A stretch of DNA of 64,000 nucleotides from Pseudonocardia abyssalis. GTDB taxonomy: Bacteria; Actinomycetota; Actinomycetes; Mycobacteriales; Pseudonocardiaceae. The notes under the pieces were generated by a model, which was not told where the DNA came from, did not search any database, and worked only from the letters and a program-made list of their open reading frames with translations. Each line of letters opens with the position of its first letter. The stretch's first letter is position 1. The stretch is taken from positions 4,650,001 to 4,714,000 of the forward strand of contig NZ_JADQDK010000001.1 of the NCBI RefSeq assembly GCF_019263705.2, read 5' to 3'. Position numbers and translations under genes: made by a program. Shown in pieces: positions 7,516-15,724 of the stretch.

Positions 7516-9150
7516 CTACTCGCCAACCCCCGCACGACCCATGCGGCGACGGAGCAAAAGGTGACGAGCCGACTGCAGGACCTGCAAGACATCCTTCGGC
7601 AACAACTTCAATTTCTCAACAAGGATTCTATTCGTTTCCTCGACTACGAGTTCGGAGTCTCCGCCGAACTTCCGCGTAAGTGCGTCAAGTACAGGTAGGT
7701 ACTCGGCGGCATTCGCCAGAGGCACTTTTAGTCTGCCGACTTCGGATGGAACAAGTTCCAGAACTCCCCCGCCGAAGCTGCGGCCCTCAATTTCTGCCGT
7801 AAGCAAGGTATAAGAGTTGTGGAAGAGGGCTACCAGGTCTCGCTCGCGTCCTGAGAACTCTGGCCGCATGACTCCCTTATAGATGGTGTCTGTTGTACCA
7901 ACCCCTGCATCATTTACAATCAGGCGCGGGTAAATGTGCGACCTCTTCGACATTAAGAGTTGCCCTATCGGAACAACAGGCACGCGATACCACGGATCCC
8001 GAATACGGCATTTGTAGCGGCCAGGAAGACCGTCCGCCTGTCCCCGAGCGATATACTCCGCAGGCTTCGGAAAGGCTACAACATCGGGGTTGCTCGCCGA
8101 GAAGTCGAGGAGCCATCGCGGCGCCTCACCTTCCGACATTTGCGCGAAGTCCTCATCTCTAAACACCAGCCCCTGCGCATGCCTGATGCGAGGCAACAGC
8201 GGGAGCCTCCAAGGGTGCAGCCTGTACTCATCTAGCGTTGCATCGGTGACCGTAAAGTATTGATTTGCGCCCGTAACCGTCGCGACACCGATACGAGCCA
8301 CGTCACCCAATGAATAGATGGAGGGAATCGACCGCATCGAGTCGAATGCACTTAGCTGCTCTGGTGTAAGCAGGTACCCGGTCCAGGTGGTAGCCGACGT
8401 CTCAACAAGATGTACCCATGTGTTCTGCACCGCGTGATCGCAGACAGTCAACTTTGGTTCACCCTGAGTCTCTCGATGAACTCGCCCACTCAGAACGACA
8501 ACTTCTTGAAGGACTCCGCTAAACGACTTCGGTGGAAACAAATCTACCCGGAGTTCTTGCGAATTGCAGCTTAGCCAAGTTCTGATCATTCGCGCCGAAA
8601 TACCAGTAAAGCATTCGGTGGGGATAATGAAGGCGAAAGCGCCTCCGTTTCGGACCATATTCAGACTCGCCAAAAGTACTGGGATCCATAGATTCGATAC
8701 TCCGGCCAGCGAAACACCGGCCTTCTCGCTAACCTCCTGCGCAGCCAGACGGTCGGACTCGCTGACAAACTGAAATCGAACATAGGGCGGATTCCCTACC
8801 GCAACATCGAACTGCTCAGACACACGGCAGGCCACTTCAAGCACACTGCCCGTAATCGTTTCTCCAGCAACGTCGAGATTTCTGATGGCAGTTGCCGTCT
8901 TGGCAGCTTCACTGGGGGCAATCTCAACGGCGACGACCCTGCTTATCGAAGACGAAGAAGCGTGCGCAGCAAGCCCCCGGATGAATTCGCCATCTCCAGA
9001 GCTGGGCTCCAAAAGCGAAAGGTGCTCCCTGCCCCCGACAAGCTCTTGTATTCGGTCAAAGCACACTTTCACGAGCGCTGGAGGCGAATAGAAACCGCCC
9101 CGCAGCTTTTCCGGACTGACCTCTGCTGCAAGTTTCACGGGTGCCTCCAC
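7516..9150 (-). CDS. N6-adenine DNA methyltransferase (restriction-modification)
   Basis: A protein of 544 residues. Motif X-like GGFYSPP at 18-24, the SAM-binding motif I LEPSSGDGEF at 47-56 and the catalytic NPPY at 120-123 are in the order of gamma-class (TaqI/Eco57I-like) adenine methyltransferases. The about 300 residues after the catalytic domain should contain the target-recognition region. The start is GTG 9150, leaving an 86-bp divergent gap to the nuclease; an internal GTG five codons on is also possible. Codon choice and GC are clearly lower than in the chromosome. It most likely protects DNA against the PLD nuclease next door. Target sequence unknown. Confidence 0.9.
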   Translation of the reverse strand: MEAPVKLAAEVSPEKLRGGFYSPPALVKVCFDRIQELVGGREHLSLLEPSSGDGEFIRGLAAHASSSSISRVVAVEIAPSEAAKTATAIRNLDVAGETITGSVLEVACRVSEQFDVAVGNPPYVRFQFVSESDRLAAQEVSEKAGVSLAGVSNLWIPVLLASLNMVRNGGAFAFIIPTECFTGISARMIRTWLSCNSQELRVDLFPPKSFSGVLQEVVVLSGRVHRETQGEPKLTVCDHAVQNTWVHLVETSATTWTGYLLTPEQLSAFDSMRSIPSIYSLGDVARIGVATVTGANQYFTVTDATLDEYRLHPWRLPLLPRIRHAQGLVFRDEDFAQMSEGEAPRWLLDFSASNPDVVAFPKPAEYIARGQADGLPGRYKCRIRDPWYRVPVVPIGQLLMSKRSHIYPRLIVNDAGVGTTDTIYKGVMRPEFSGRERDLVALFHNSYTLLTAEIEGRSFGGGVLELVPSEVGRLKVPLANAAEYLPVLDALTRKFGGDSELVVEETNRILVEKLKLLPKDVLQVLQSARHLLLRRRMGRAGVGE

Positions 9151-9236
9151 GACGTTCGGCGCTACTGGACACGCTAGAGCTGAGGTCTGACAGTCAGTTC
9201 AACCGAACGCGGCGTGTCGAGGTGACGGTGGGCCGC

Positions 9237-10466
9237 ATGACCCACAGGCTGCCGTCCGTGAAGGTAGTGCTTGCGACCCAGCCGTACGCAGACGGTGTGA
9301 ACCTGGCCAGCTTCTTGCAGCGTGCTGCAGCCAGAGATGATCTGACCAACCTGACCGCCGCAGTAGCTTGGGCGAAGCGCTCTGGGCTCAGCCGTGTGGC
9401 AGACGACCTCCGGAAGATCCGCGCTAGAGGCCAGGTGGAGCTCCTGGTTGGCATCAGTGAGGGGGGCGCCACGAGGCAAGGCCTGGAACTTGCCATGAGC
9501 CTCGCCTCGACTGCTTACGTATTTCACGACCCGACGGGGCGAACGTTTCACCCGAAGGTTTATTACGCGTCCGGTGATGCCAGCGGCATGGCCTACATCG
9601 GATCCAATAACCTCACGGCGGGTGGCTCCTACTACAACTACGAGGCGGGGGTTGAAGTAAGTCTCGACTTTAGCCAGGAAGAAGATCAGGCATTCGCAGA
9701 CGAACTGTTGGCCTATTTTGACAAGCTTCGCACTGACACTGACATCTGCAAAACGCTCGATCCAGATTTGTTGCGCGGACTGCTGGCAGACCCCAGCTAT
9801 CGGATCGGCGATGAAGACGTCCAAAGGCGGACGGCGAGCGTTGGCGACACCGACCAAGTGGCACCTGACGACGTGGACTCGGTCACGGAGGAGGAAACCA
9901 CGGAGGCGCCGATCTTTGGCAGGAGTCGCTGGCCGAAGGTTAAGCCGCCGCAGCAGCCACGCGCCGCAAGGCCATCCGTCAAGACTAGCGATCCCATCAA
10001 GGGCGAAGTAGACCCTGAGCGTCGTGACTTCGCAGATGTGCAACGCCGATGGTTCAAGAAGCTCAGCGCCTCGGACGCGCAGCAGCCGCCGCGACCCGGA
10101 AGCAACGTAACTGGCGCCCTCCGCCTCTCTCAAGCCCGACTCCCGATCGACCACAAGACCTACTTCCGTCAGGACTTCTTCGGCGATCAGATCTGGCGGC
10201 CCGATGAGCGCAGTTCCGGGCTTGAAGTCTGCTTCGTTGAGATGAAGGTCTTTGTCTACGGCCAAGACCTGGGCATCATGCCCTTCCGCATCGACCACAA
10301 AGCAAGCCGCATCGCCGACCAAAACAACGTTCCGACAGTCCTCAAGTGGGGCGGTCTGGGAGAGCGGCTGCGCCGAGAAGACCATAAGGGTGACTTCGTG
10401 ATCATCGAAGTGCTGAACGATGGCTACGTGCTCCGGATCCAGCTTGAGGAACCCTCTGCGCTCTGA
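9237..10466 (+). CDS. PLD-fold restriction endonuclease (BfiI/NgoFVII-like)
   Basis: A protein of 409 residues. The N-terminal half carries one phospholipase-D-type active site: H105-x-K107 in FHPKVYY, then GSNNLTAGG at 122-130. This is the half-site arrangement of metal-independent nucleases such as BfiI, which dimerise to build the full site. Residues 215-285 form a polar linker. The C-terminal part (VLKWGGLGERLRRED ... GYVLRIQL) resembles the B3-like DNA-binding domain of NgoFVII-type enzymes. ATG 9237 is preceded by GAGGTG; an in-frame GTG at 9222 is an alternative. Placement head to head with the methyltransferase supports a restriction-modification pair carried by the element. Confidence 0.82.
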   Translation: MTHRLPSVKVVLATQPYADGVNLASFLQRAAARDDLTNLTAAVAWAKRSGLSRVADDLRKIRARGQVELLVGISEGGATRQGLELAMSLASTAYVFHDPTGRTFHPKVYYASGDASGMAYIGSNNLTAGGSYYNYEAGVEVSLDFSQEEDQAFADELLAYFDKLRTDTDICKTLDPDLLRGLLADPSYRIGDEDVQRRTASVGDTDQVAPDDVDSVTEEETTEAPIFGRSRWPKVKPPQQPRAARPSVKTSDPIKGEVDPERRDFADVQRRWFKKLSASDAQQPPRPGSNVTGALRLSQARLPIDHKTYFRQDFFGDQIWRPDERSSGLEVCFVEMKVFVYGQDLGIMPFRIDHKASRIADQNNVPTVLKWGGLGERLRREDHKGDFVIIEVLNDGYVLRIQLEEPSAL

Positions 10467-10715
10467 GCCGGTGGCCCGCGCCGTCCAAGCCGCGCGCCAA
10501 CGCCGGTTCGGTGCTCGCCGATGAAGGCGCCTGGTCGACTGCAGCGCACCGGGACGGCCGCAGCAGGCGTAGGTGCTCGCAGCGCCTGGACGAACCGCCT
10601 CCGTCTCAGTTCCAGTCTCATTCGTCGTCGTCCAGCCCGGTTCGGGCGAGCCGATATGCGGGCTTTGGTCGCAGGCCCAGACGCCCATGACCCGTCCTGA
10701 ACGGCGGTCACCAGA

Positions 10716-10770
10716 CTTGGAAAGCGTGTTGGGTTCACGCCCTCGGGGGTTCGAATCCCCCATCCTCCGC
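10716..10770 (+). repeat. attR: Right attachment site: 3' part of tRNA-Ser(GGA)
   Basis: The 55 bp run from the anticodon loop (CTTGGAAAG, anticodon GGA) through the long variable arm and the T arm (GGGGGTTCGAATCCCCC) to the acceptor 3' strand CATCCTCCGC. The upstream sequence has no matching GGAGGAT 5' acceptor strand or D arm, so this is not a working tRNA gene. It is the duplicate left when an element integrates into a tRNA 3' end. The core identity segment with the left site should begin near the anticodon stem. Confidence 0.88.
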
Positions 10771-10921
10771 AGGTGGAGCCGGGTGTCTCGCAGGTCGAGG
10801 CGCCCGGTTCCGTCGTTGAGGGGCCGTGAGCGGCCGGTACCGGTCAGTTCGATCACCAGCTCTGGCCGGTGACCGTGCACCCCCGCTAACCTCGGAACCG
10901 GGTCCGCTTCCCGCGACACCC

Positions 10922-10960
10922 CCGGACGAGGTGCGTCGTACCCGGCTCGACGACGACGCA
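10922..10960 (+). promoter_or_regulatory. Guanidine-III (ykkC-III) riboswitch
   Basis: The sequence fits the ykkC-III consensus: CCGGACGAGGTGCGTCGTAC, then the closing CCCGG, then GACGACGCA. CCGG at 10922-10925 can pair with CCGG at 10942-10945, and TGCGTCGT (10932-10939) pairs perfectly with ACGACGCA (10953-10960) to form the pseudoknot of this class. It ends 5 nt before the GGAGG of the SMR gene, so guanidine binding likely frees the ribosome site. The downstream gene is a guanidinium exporter, as expected for this class. Confidence 0.87.
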
Positions 10961-10976
10961 GCACCGGAGGTGTGTC

Positions 10977-11291
10977 ATGGCGTGGATCGTGCTCGTGGTC
11001 TCGGGAGTGCTGGAGACCGTCTGGGCCTCGGCGCTGGCCCGCTCGGCCGGGTTCAGCCGGCTCGTCCCGTCCGTCGTTTTCGGCGTGGCCCTCGTGCTGA
11101 GCATGGCCGGCCTCGCGTTCGCCCTGCGGACGATCCCCGTCGGCACCGGCTACGCGATCTGGGTGGGGATCGGGGCCGTCGGCACCGCGGCGTACGGGAT
11201 GGCGGTGCTCGGTGAGCCCGTCACGACGGCCCGGATCCTGTGCCTGGTCCTCATCGTGGGTGGCGTTGTGGGGTTGAAGTTCGTCCATTAG
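10977..11291 (+). CDS. gdx: SMR-family guanidinium exporter (SugE/Gdx-like)
   Basis: A protein of 104 residues with four membrane helices and the essential proton-coupling Glu at position 13 (VVSGVLETVWAS). The third helix begins VGTGYAIWVGIGAVG, with the GTGYA(I/V)W pattern typical of SMR proteins. Members of the Gdx subgroup export guanidinium in exchange for protons; the guanidine-III riboswitch directly upstream strongly supports this substrate over quaternary ammonium compounds. A clear GGAGG lies 6 nt before the ATG. The protein acts as an antiparallel homodimer, or with a second SMR gene if one exists; none is adjacent. The gene is the first chromosomal gene after the element's right end. 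Confidence 0.93.
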   Translation: MAWIVLVVSGVLETVWASALARSAGFSRLVPSVVFGVALVLSMAGLAFALRTIPVGTGYAIWVGIGAVGTAAYGMAVLGEPVTTARILCLVLIVGGVVGLKFVH

Positions 11292-11424
11292 GCCGAACAT
11301 CGACCCGGGAAGGTCACAAGAACCTCACGGCCGGTGGAACCGCGGTTGGCCGGCCCCCCGACCGGGCACTCCGTCTCCAGCAGGCCGCTACAGCGGCCGC
11401 AGGGGCACACAGGAGGATTTTGAG

Positions 11425-11694
11425 ATGGGCATTCTGGGCTGGATCATCGTCGGTGGTCTGATGGGCGCGCTGGCGAAGGCCATCATGCCGGGCAACGACC
11501 CGGGCGGCATCATCGTGACGATCATCATCGGCATCGTCGGCGGCCTGCTGGGCGGCTTCATCGGCTCCGCGCTGTTCGGCGTCTCCACCGGTGGGTTCTT
11601 CGACATCCGCACCTGGCTGATCGCGCTCGTCGGCGCCCTGCTGCTGCTGGGCATCTACCGCGTGATCGCCGGACGCCGAGCCGTCCGTCACTGA
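11425..11694 (+). CDS. GlsB/YeaQ/YmgE-family small membrane protein
   Basis: A protein of 89 residues with three hydrophobic helices rich in glycine (GWIIVGGLMGALAKAIMPG, GGIIVTIIIGIVGGLLGGF, WLIALVGALLLLGIY). This is the layout of the transglycosylase-associated GlsB/YeaQ family. These proteins are often induced by stress, and their biochemical role is not settled. The ribosome site AGGAGG (11411-11416) is strong. A hairpin terminator follows within 15 bp. A second family member, on the minus strand, lies at 63188-63460. Confidence 0.88.
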   Translation: MGILGWIIVGGLMGALAKAIMPGNDPGGIIVTIIIGIVGGLLGGFIGSALFGVSTGGFFDIRTWLIALVGALLLLGIYRVIAGRRAVRH

Positions 11695-11706
11695 CGTTCC
11701 TCCGAC

Positions 11707-11740
11707 GAAGGCCCCGTCCCCTCCCGGGACGGGGCCTTCG
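11707..11740 (+). terminator. Hairpin terminator after the GlsB-like gene
   Basis: GAAGGCCCCGTCCC and its complement GGGACGGGGCCTTC form a long perfect GC stem with a short loop, 12 bp after the stop. A short T-containing tail follows (TCGTCGTGT). This is typical of actinobacterial intrinsic terminators. Confidence 0.8.
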
Positions 11741-11766
11741 TCGTGTCCGGGGCCCATGACGGCCGG

Positions 11767-12622
11767 GTGATCGTCCGCCTCCTGCTCGCGCCGGCCTGCG
11801 TCGTCGTGCCGACGTGGGTGTTCGCCACGCGCTGGTCCACGGTGCTGAACGACCATCCCGCGTACCCGGTCCTGCTGGTCGCGCTCGTCGTCGTGGGGGC
11901 GGTGCTCGCGCTGCGCGCCCGGCGGCCGCGGGCGTCGGGCCGGTGGCGCACGGTGGGGCGGGTGGCGGCGGCCGTCCTGCTCGTCGCCGTGCTCGGTGCC
12001 GTCGGGTGGCTGCGCCCGTTCGCGGCGACGTCAGGCGATCCGCTCGCCGCCGGCGCCCCCACCACCTGGGAGCTCCGACCGACCGGGCCACCGTCGGACG
12101 TCGGGGTCGTGTTCTACCCGGGCGCCCGCGTCGACACCCGCGCCTACCTCGCACTGCTCCGCCCGCTGGCCGACGACGGGCACCTGGTCGTGGTGGTCAA
12201 GCCGCCGCTGGACATCGCGCTACTCGTCGGTTCTCCCCCGTTCGACGACCACCCGGAGATCGGACGCTGGGGTCGTGGGCGGGCACTCCCTCGGCGGGAC
12301 GGCGGCGTCGATGGTGGACGGCCCGCGCGTCGCCGGTCTGCTGCTCTGGGCCTCCTACCCCGCCGACGACCAGTCCGGGCGTGACGTCCCGACCCTCTCG
12401 GTCTCCGGCGACCGCGACGGCCTCGCCACCCCCGACGACATCTCCGCCACCGCGGCGCGGCTCCCGGCGGGCGCGCGGTCGGTCGTCGTGACCGGCGGTG
12501 TCCACGCCTTCTTCGGCGACTACGGGGAACAGCCCGGCGACGGCGTCGCGGGCGTCGACCGGGCGTCGGCGCAGCGGCAGACCGTGGAGGCGAGCCGCGG
12601 GTTCGTCGACGCGATCCGGTGA
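11767..12622 (+). pseudogene. Alpha/beta hydrolase (hydrolase-5 family) with a 1-nt frameshift
   Basis: From GTG 11767 (VIVRLLLAPACVVV) the frame encodes an N-terminal membrane helix pair, then VGVVFYPGARVDTRAYLALL and VVVVKPPLDIALL. These are the opening blocks of the alpha/beta hydrolase-5 family. After W (codon 12268-12270) the continuation, GGHSLGG with the nucleophile Ser and later TLSVSGDRDGL and GGVHAFFGDYGEQPGDG, is found in the next frame. Removing one G from the GGGG run at 12269-12272 restores a family-length protein. Either the gene is inactivated or the run is a sequencing error; the intact flanking reading frames make a recent or technical event likely. Confidence 0.85.
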
Positions 12623-12707
12623 GGTCGGCCGGGGCCGCGCGGGGCGTCGGTCGGGGCCCGTGACCAGGAACGCCGGGCGTCCGTGAGGACTGCCCGGCGT
12701 CGACTGG

Positions 12708-12792
12708 CGGTGGCGGTGGGATTTGAACCCACGGAGGCTTTCACCTCACACGCTTTCGAGGCGTGCTCCTTCGGCCGCTCGGACACGCCACC
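12708..12792 (-). tRNA. tRNA-Ser(CGA)
   Basis: Read on the minus strand, GGTGGCG pairs with CGCCACC to form the acceptor. The anticodon arm is GCACGCCTCGAAAGCGTG, with anticodon CGA. A long variable arm and a GTGGGTTCAAATCCCAC T arm follow. The length of 85 nt and the long variable arm fit class II tRNA-Ser. CCA is not encoded. Confidence 0.93.
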
Positions 12793-12890
12793 GCCGAGAA
12801 GCTTACAAGAGGGTCGCCGCGGTTCCGCCGACCCCCGGCCGTGAGCGAACCGTGATCGACGCCGACGCCGCCGACGTGCAGAATCCGCCC

Positions 12891-13739
12891 GTGGCCACCC
12901 CGCTCCGGCGCCTGCTCGCCGTCACCGCGCTCCTGCTCGCCGCCGGCTGCGCCCCCGCGGCACCGACGGAGCCCGCCGCGGCCGCGTCCTGCGAGCCCGG
13001 CGCGCTGCCCACCCTGACCGCGGGCACCCTGACGGTCGGCACCGACCAGCCGGTGTACCCGCCGTGGTACCTCGACGACGACCCGACGTCCGGGCAGGGT
13101 TTCGAGAGCGCCGTCGCCTACGCGGTGGCCGAGCAGATCGGGTACGCCCGCGACGCCGTGAGCTGGGTGCGGGTGCCGTTCAACGCCGCCATCGCCCCGG
13201 GCCCGAAGACCTACGACCTCAACCTGACCGAGTTCTCGATCAGCGACGAGCGCCGCCAGGCCGTCGACTTCTCCTCGCCCTACTACGACGTGGCGCAGGC
13301 GGTGATCGCGATCGAGGGCAACGCGTTCGCCGGGGCCACGAGCATCGCGGAGCTCGAGGGCGCGCGGATCGGCGGGCAGGTCGGCACCACGAGCTACCAG
13401 GCGATCGTCGACCAGATCGCCCCCACGACCGAGCCGTCGGTGTTCAACACCAACGACGACGCCAAGCTCGCGCTCACCAACGGCCAGATCGACGCGCTCG
13501 TGCTCGACCTGCCCACCGCGTTCTTCGTCACCTCCGCCGAGCTCGACGGCGGCGTGATCGTCGGGCAGCTCCCCGCGGGCACCGGCACGCCGGAGCAGTT
13601 CGGCGCGGTGCTCGACAAGGACAGCCCGCTGACGGGGTGCGTCTCCGACGCGGTCGACGCGCTGCGCGCCGACGGCACCCTCGACGCGCTGGAGCAGGAG
13701 TGGTTGGCCTCGGCCGGGGCGGCGCCCGAGCTGCGGTGA
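12891..13739 (+). CDS. Amino-acid ABC transporter substrate-binding lipoprotein
   Basis: A protein of 282 residues. A lipoprotein signal (RRLLAVTALLLAAGC) puts the lipidated cysteine at residue 20. The mature part is a family 3 periplasmic binding protein: LTVGTDQPVYPPWYLDD, a FNAAIAPGPKTYDLNLTEFS block and DFSSPYYDVAQAVI, then the second lobe GGQVGTTSYQ. The layout fits polar amino-acid binding. The GTG at 12891 is chosen because it gives a correct signal peptide; earlier codons would add a non-signal extension. The stop overlaps the permease start, and the ATPase follows, so all three form one operon. The precise ligand cannot be read from the sequence. Confidence 0.9.
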   Translation: MATPLRRLLAVTALLLAAGCAPAAPTEPAAAASCEPGALPTLTAGTLTVGTDQPVYPPWYLDDDPTSGQGFESAVAYAVAEQIGYARDAVSWVRVPFNAAIAPGPKTYDLNLTEFSISDERRQAVDFSSPYYDVAQAVIAIEGNAFAGATSIAELEGARIGGQVGTTSYQAIVDQIAPTTEPSVFNTNDDAKLALTNGQIDALVLDLPTAFFVTSAELDGGVIVGQLPAGTGTPEQFGAVLDKDSPLTGCVSDAVDALRADGTLDALEQEWLASAGAAPELR

Positions 13740-14572
13740 CCGTCGAACCGAGCCCGCTCGCGCAGGACCGGGCCGCGTACCGGCGCTCCCGCGCGCGCCG
13801 GTCCACGACCGTCGCGCTGGTCTCGACGGTGGCGTTCGCCGCGGCCCTCGCGTTCGGCCTGGTCAACACGCCGGGCTGGCCGCGGGTGCAGGAGACCTTC
13901 CTCGACCCGCAGGACGCCTGGGCCGCCCTGCCCGCGGTCCTGTCCGGGCTGTGGCTCAACATCCGCGTGCTCGTCGTCGCCGAGCTCGGGATCCTCGTGC
14001 TCGGGCTGCTGATCGCGCTGCTGCGCACGCTGCGCGGGCCGGTGTTCTTCCCCGTGCGCGCACTCGCGATCGGCTACGTCGACCTGTTCCGCGGCGTCCC
14101 GCTGCTCATCGCGCTCTTCCTGATCGGCTTCGGGGTGCCCGGGCTGCGGCTGCAGGGTGTGCCGAACGACGTGGCGGTGCTCGGCACGATCACGCTGATC
14201 CTCGTCTACTCGGCGTACGTCTCCGAGGTCTTCCGCGCGGGCATCGAGTCGGTGCACCCGTCGCAGCGGGCGGCGGCGCGGTCGCTGGGGCTGACGCACC
14301 GGCAGTCGATGCGGCTGGTGATCCTCCCGCAGGCCGTCCGCCGGGTTCTGCCGCCCCTGCTCAACGACTTCGTGGCGCTGCAGAAGGACGTCGGGCTGAT
14401 CTCGGTGCTCGGGGCCGTCGACGCGATCCGGGCGGCCCAGATCCAGTCGGCCCTGCTGTTCAGCTTCACCCCCTACGTCGTGGCCGGACTGCTGTTCGTG
14501 CTGCTGGCGATCCCGACGGGCCGCATCGCCGACGCGGTGGCGGCACGGGCGGCGCGGCGGGAGAACGCATGA
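13736..14572 (+). CDS. Amino-acid ABC transporter permease
   Basis: A protein of 278 residues from a GTG overlapping the previous stop (GTGA). It has five to six membrane helices. The His/Glu/Gln/Arg-opine permease-type signature is seen in YVDLFRGVPLLIALFLIGFG and in the ATPase-contact loop EVFRAGIESVHPSQRAAARS followed by LGLTHRQSMRLVILPQAVR. A long soluble N-terminal tail precedes the first helix. One permease with one ATPase implies a homodimeric transmembrane channel. It imports the ligand captured by the lipoprotein upstream. Confidence 0.92.
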   Translation: MTVEPSPLAQDRAAYRRSRARRSTTVALVSTVAFAAALAFGLVNTPGWPRVQETFLDPQDAWAALPAVLSGLWLNIRVLVVAELGILVLGLLIALLRTLRGPVFFPVRALAIGYVDLFRGVPLLIALFLIGFGVPGLRLQGVPNDVAVLGTITLILVYSAYVSEVFRAGIESVHPSQRAAARSLGLTHRQSMRLVILPQAVRRVLPPLLNDFVALQKDVGLISVLGAVDAIRAAQIQSALLFSFTPYVVAGLLFVLLAIPTGRIADAVAARAARRENA

Positions 14573-15327
14573 CACCGGTGTTGGAGGTGCACGGCCTCGT
14601 CAAGCGCTACGGCGACGCGACGGTCCTCGGCGGCGTCGACCTCACCGTCGGCGAGAACGAGGTGATCACGCTGATCGGGGCGTCGGGCTCCGGGAAGTCG
14701 ACGCTGCTGCGGTGCGTCGACCTGCTCGAGGAGGTCGACGACGGGCGCATCCTGCTCGACGGCGACGACATCTCCGACCCCCGCCGCGGCCCGAAGGCGG
14801 CCGCGGCGGCGCAGCGGCGGATGGCGATCGTGTTCCAGGCGTTCAACCTGTTCCCGCACATGACCGCGCGGCAGAACGTGGCGCTCGCGCCGCGGGTGGT
14901 GCACGGGCTGACCGGCGAGCAGGCGAACGAGCGCGCCGACGAGCTGCTGCACCGCGTCGGGCTGGAGTCCTTCGCCGGCGCCTACCCGGACCGGCTCTCC
15001 GGCGGGCAGCAGCAGCGCGTCGCGATCGCCCGCGCGCTGGCGGTGCGGCCCCGGCTGCTGCTGCTCGACGAGATCACCTCGGCGCTCGACCCCGAGCTCG
15101 TCGGCGAGGTGCTGGCGATCGTCCGCGAACTGGCCCGCACGTCGGTGACGATCCTGATGGCGACCCACGAGATGGGCTTCGCGAAGCAGGTGTCCGACCG
15201 CGTGTGCTTCCTCGACGGCGGCGTGATCCTGGAGTCCGGCCCGCCCGATCAGGTGCTCGGGAAGCCCCGGGAGACGCGCACGCAGGAGTTCCTGGCGCGC
15301 GTCATCGCAGCGGGGCGCCTGATGTGA
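14569..15327 (+). CDS. Amino-acid ABC transporter ATP-binding protein
   Basis: A protein of 252 residues. Walker A GASGSGKST, Q-loop VFQAFNLFPHMTARQNV, ABC signature LSGGQQQRVAIARAL, Walker B LLLLDEITSALDPE and switch ATHEMGF are all intact. The sequence belongs to the GlnQ/HisP-type subfamily. The ATG overlaps the permease stop (ATGA). The last 26 bp overlap the convergent NUDIX gene. It powers the permease at the cytoplasmic face. Confidence 0.95.
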   Translation: MTPVLEVHGLVKRYGDATVLGGVDLTVGENEVITLIGASGSGKSTLLRCVDLLEEVDDGRILLDGDDISDPRRGPKAAAAAQRRMAIVFQAFNLFPHMTARQNVALAPRVVHGLTGEQANERADELLHRVGLESFAGAYPDRLSGGQQQRVAIARALAVRPRLLLLDEITSALDPELVGEVLAIVRELARTSVTILMATHEMGFAKQVSDRVCFLDGGVILESGPPDQVLGKPRETRTQEFLARVIAAGRLM

Positions 15328-15724
15328 TCCCCGCGGCCGCGAGCCCGGCGTCGACGAGTCGGGAGCGGTCGAGGCCCACGACGTCGGCGAGCGGGACCCA
15401 CGCGGCGTGGTCGGAGCTGCCGCCGATCTCGTCGCGCAGCGTGCCGCCGGTGATCTCACCGGTGTAGAGGATCCGGATGGCGTGCACGAGCACGTCCTCC
15501 TGGTCGTCCCAGAGGCGGGAGTCGACGTCGACCAGCTCGCCGAGCAGCACCTCCAGGCCGGTCTCCTCGGCGACCTCGCGGACCGCCGCGTCGCGCGGGT
15601 GCTCGCCGTGGTCGAGCCCGCCGCCGGGCAACGTCCACCGCTCGGAGCGGGTGAACCGCACCATCAGCAGCGAGCCCTCCCGCACGCAGACCACGTACGC
15701 CCCCACCCGCTGCCGCTGCTCCAC
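15302..15724 (-). CDS. NUDIX hydrolase
   Basis: A protein of 140 residues with a complete Nudix box, starting GGGLDHGEHPRDAAVREV and continuing AEETGL (G-x5-E-x7-REV-x-EE-x-GL). It begins MEQRQRVGAYVVCVREGSLL, placing the box in the usual position near residue 35. The protein should cleave a nucleoside diphosphate linked to another group; the substrate cannot be told from the motif. The 3' end overlaps the ABC transporter ATPase gene by 26 bp in convergent orientation, so antisense effects at the two ends are possible. Confidence 0.9.
   Translation of the reverse strand: MEQRQRVGAYVVCVREGSLLMVRFTRSERWTLPGGGLDHGEHPRDAAVREVAEETGLEVLLGELVDVDSRLWDDQEDVLVHAIRILYTGEITGGTLRDEIGGSSDHAAWVPLADVVGLDRSRLVDAGLAAAGITSGAPLR

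Larger units (their letters stand above)
1..10770. mobile_element. AICE-type integrative and conjugative element (right part)
   Basis: The stretch has the signature set of actinomycete integrative and conjugative elements: tyrosine integrase, excisionase, RepSA-like initiator, FtsK-type DNA translocase and a Pra-like activator. All of these lie in one minus-strand block. The right boundary is a 55-bp copy of the 3' part of a tRNA-Ser(GGA) at 10716-10770. The left boundary and the rest of int lie outside the window, where an intact tRNA-Ser(GGA) is expected next to int. The cargo at 7.5-10.5 kb is visibly richer in A+T than its surroundings. The class is recognised from gene content; the exact left end is unknown. 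Confidence 0.88.

Noticed and set aside
7448..7564. Small gene of 38 codons before the methyltransferase end
   Set aside because: Weak ribosome site, antisense overlap with the methyltransferase 3' end, no similarity that I recognise.
10711..10770. A functional tRNA-Ser gene at the element's right end
   Set aside because: The 5' acceptor strand and D arm are missing; only the 3' part from the anticodon loop on matches.
9174..11300. Minus-strand open frame of 708 codons across the nuclease, attR and SMR region
   Set aside because: It runs antisense to the PLD nuclease, crosses the attachment site and the riboswitch, and has no domain or normal amino-acid make-up.
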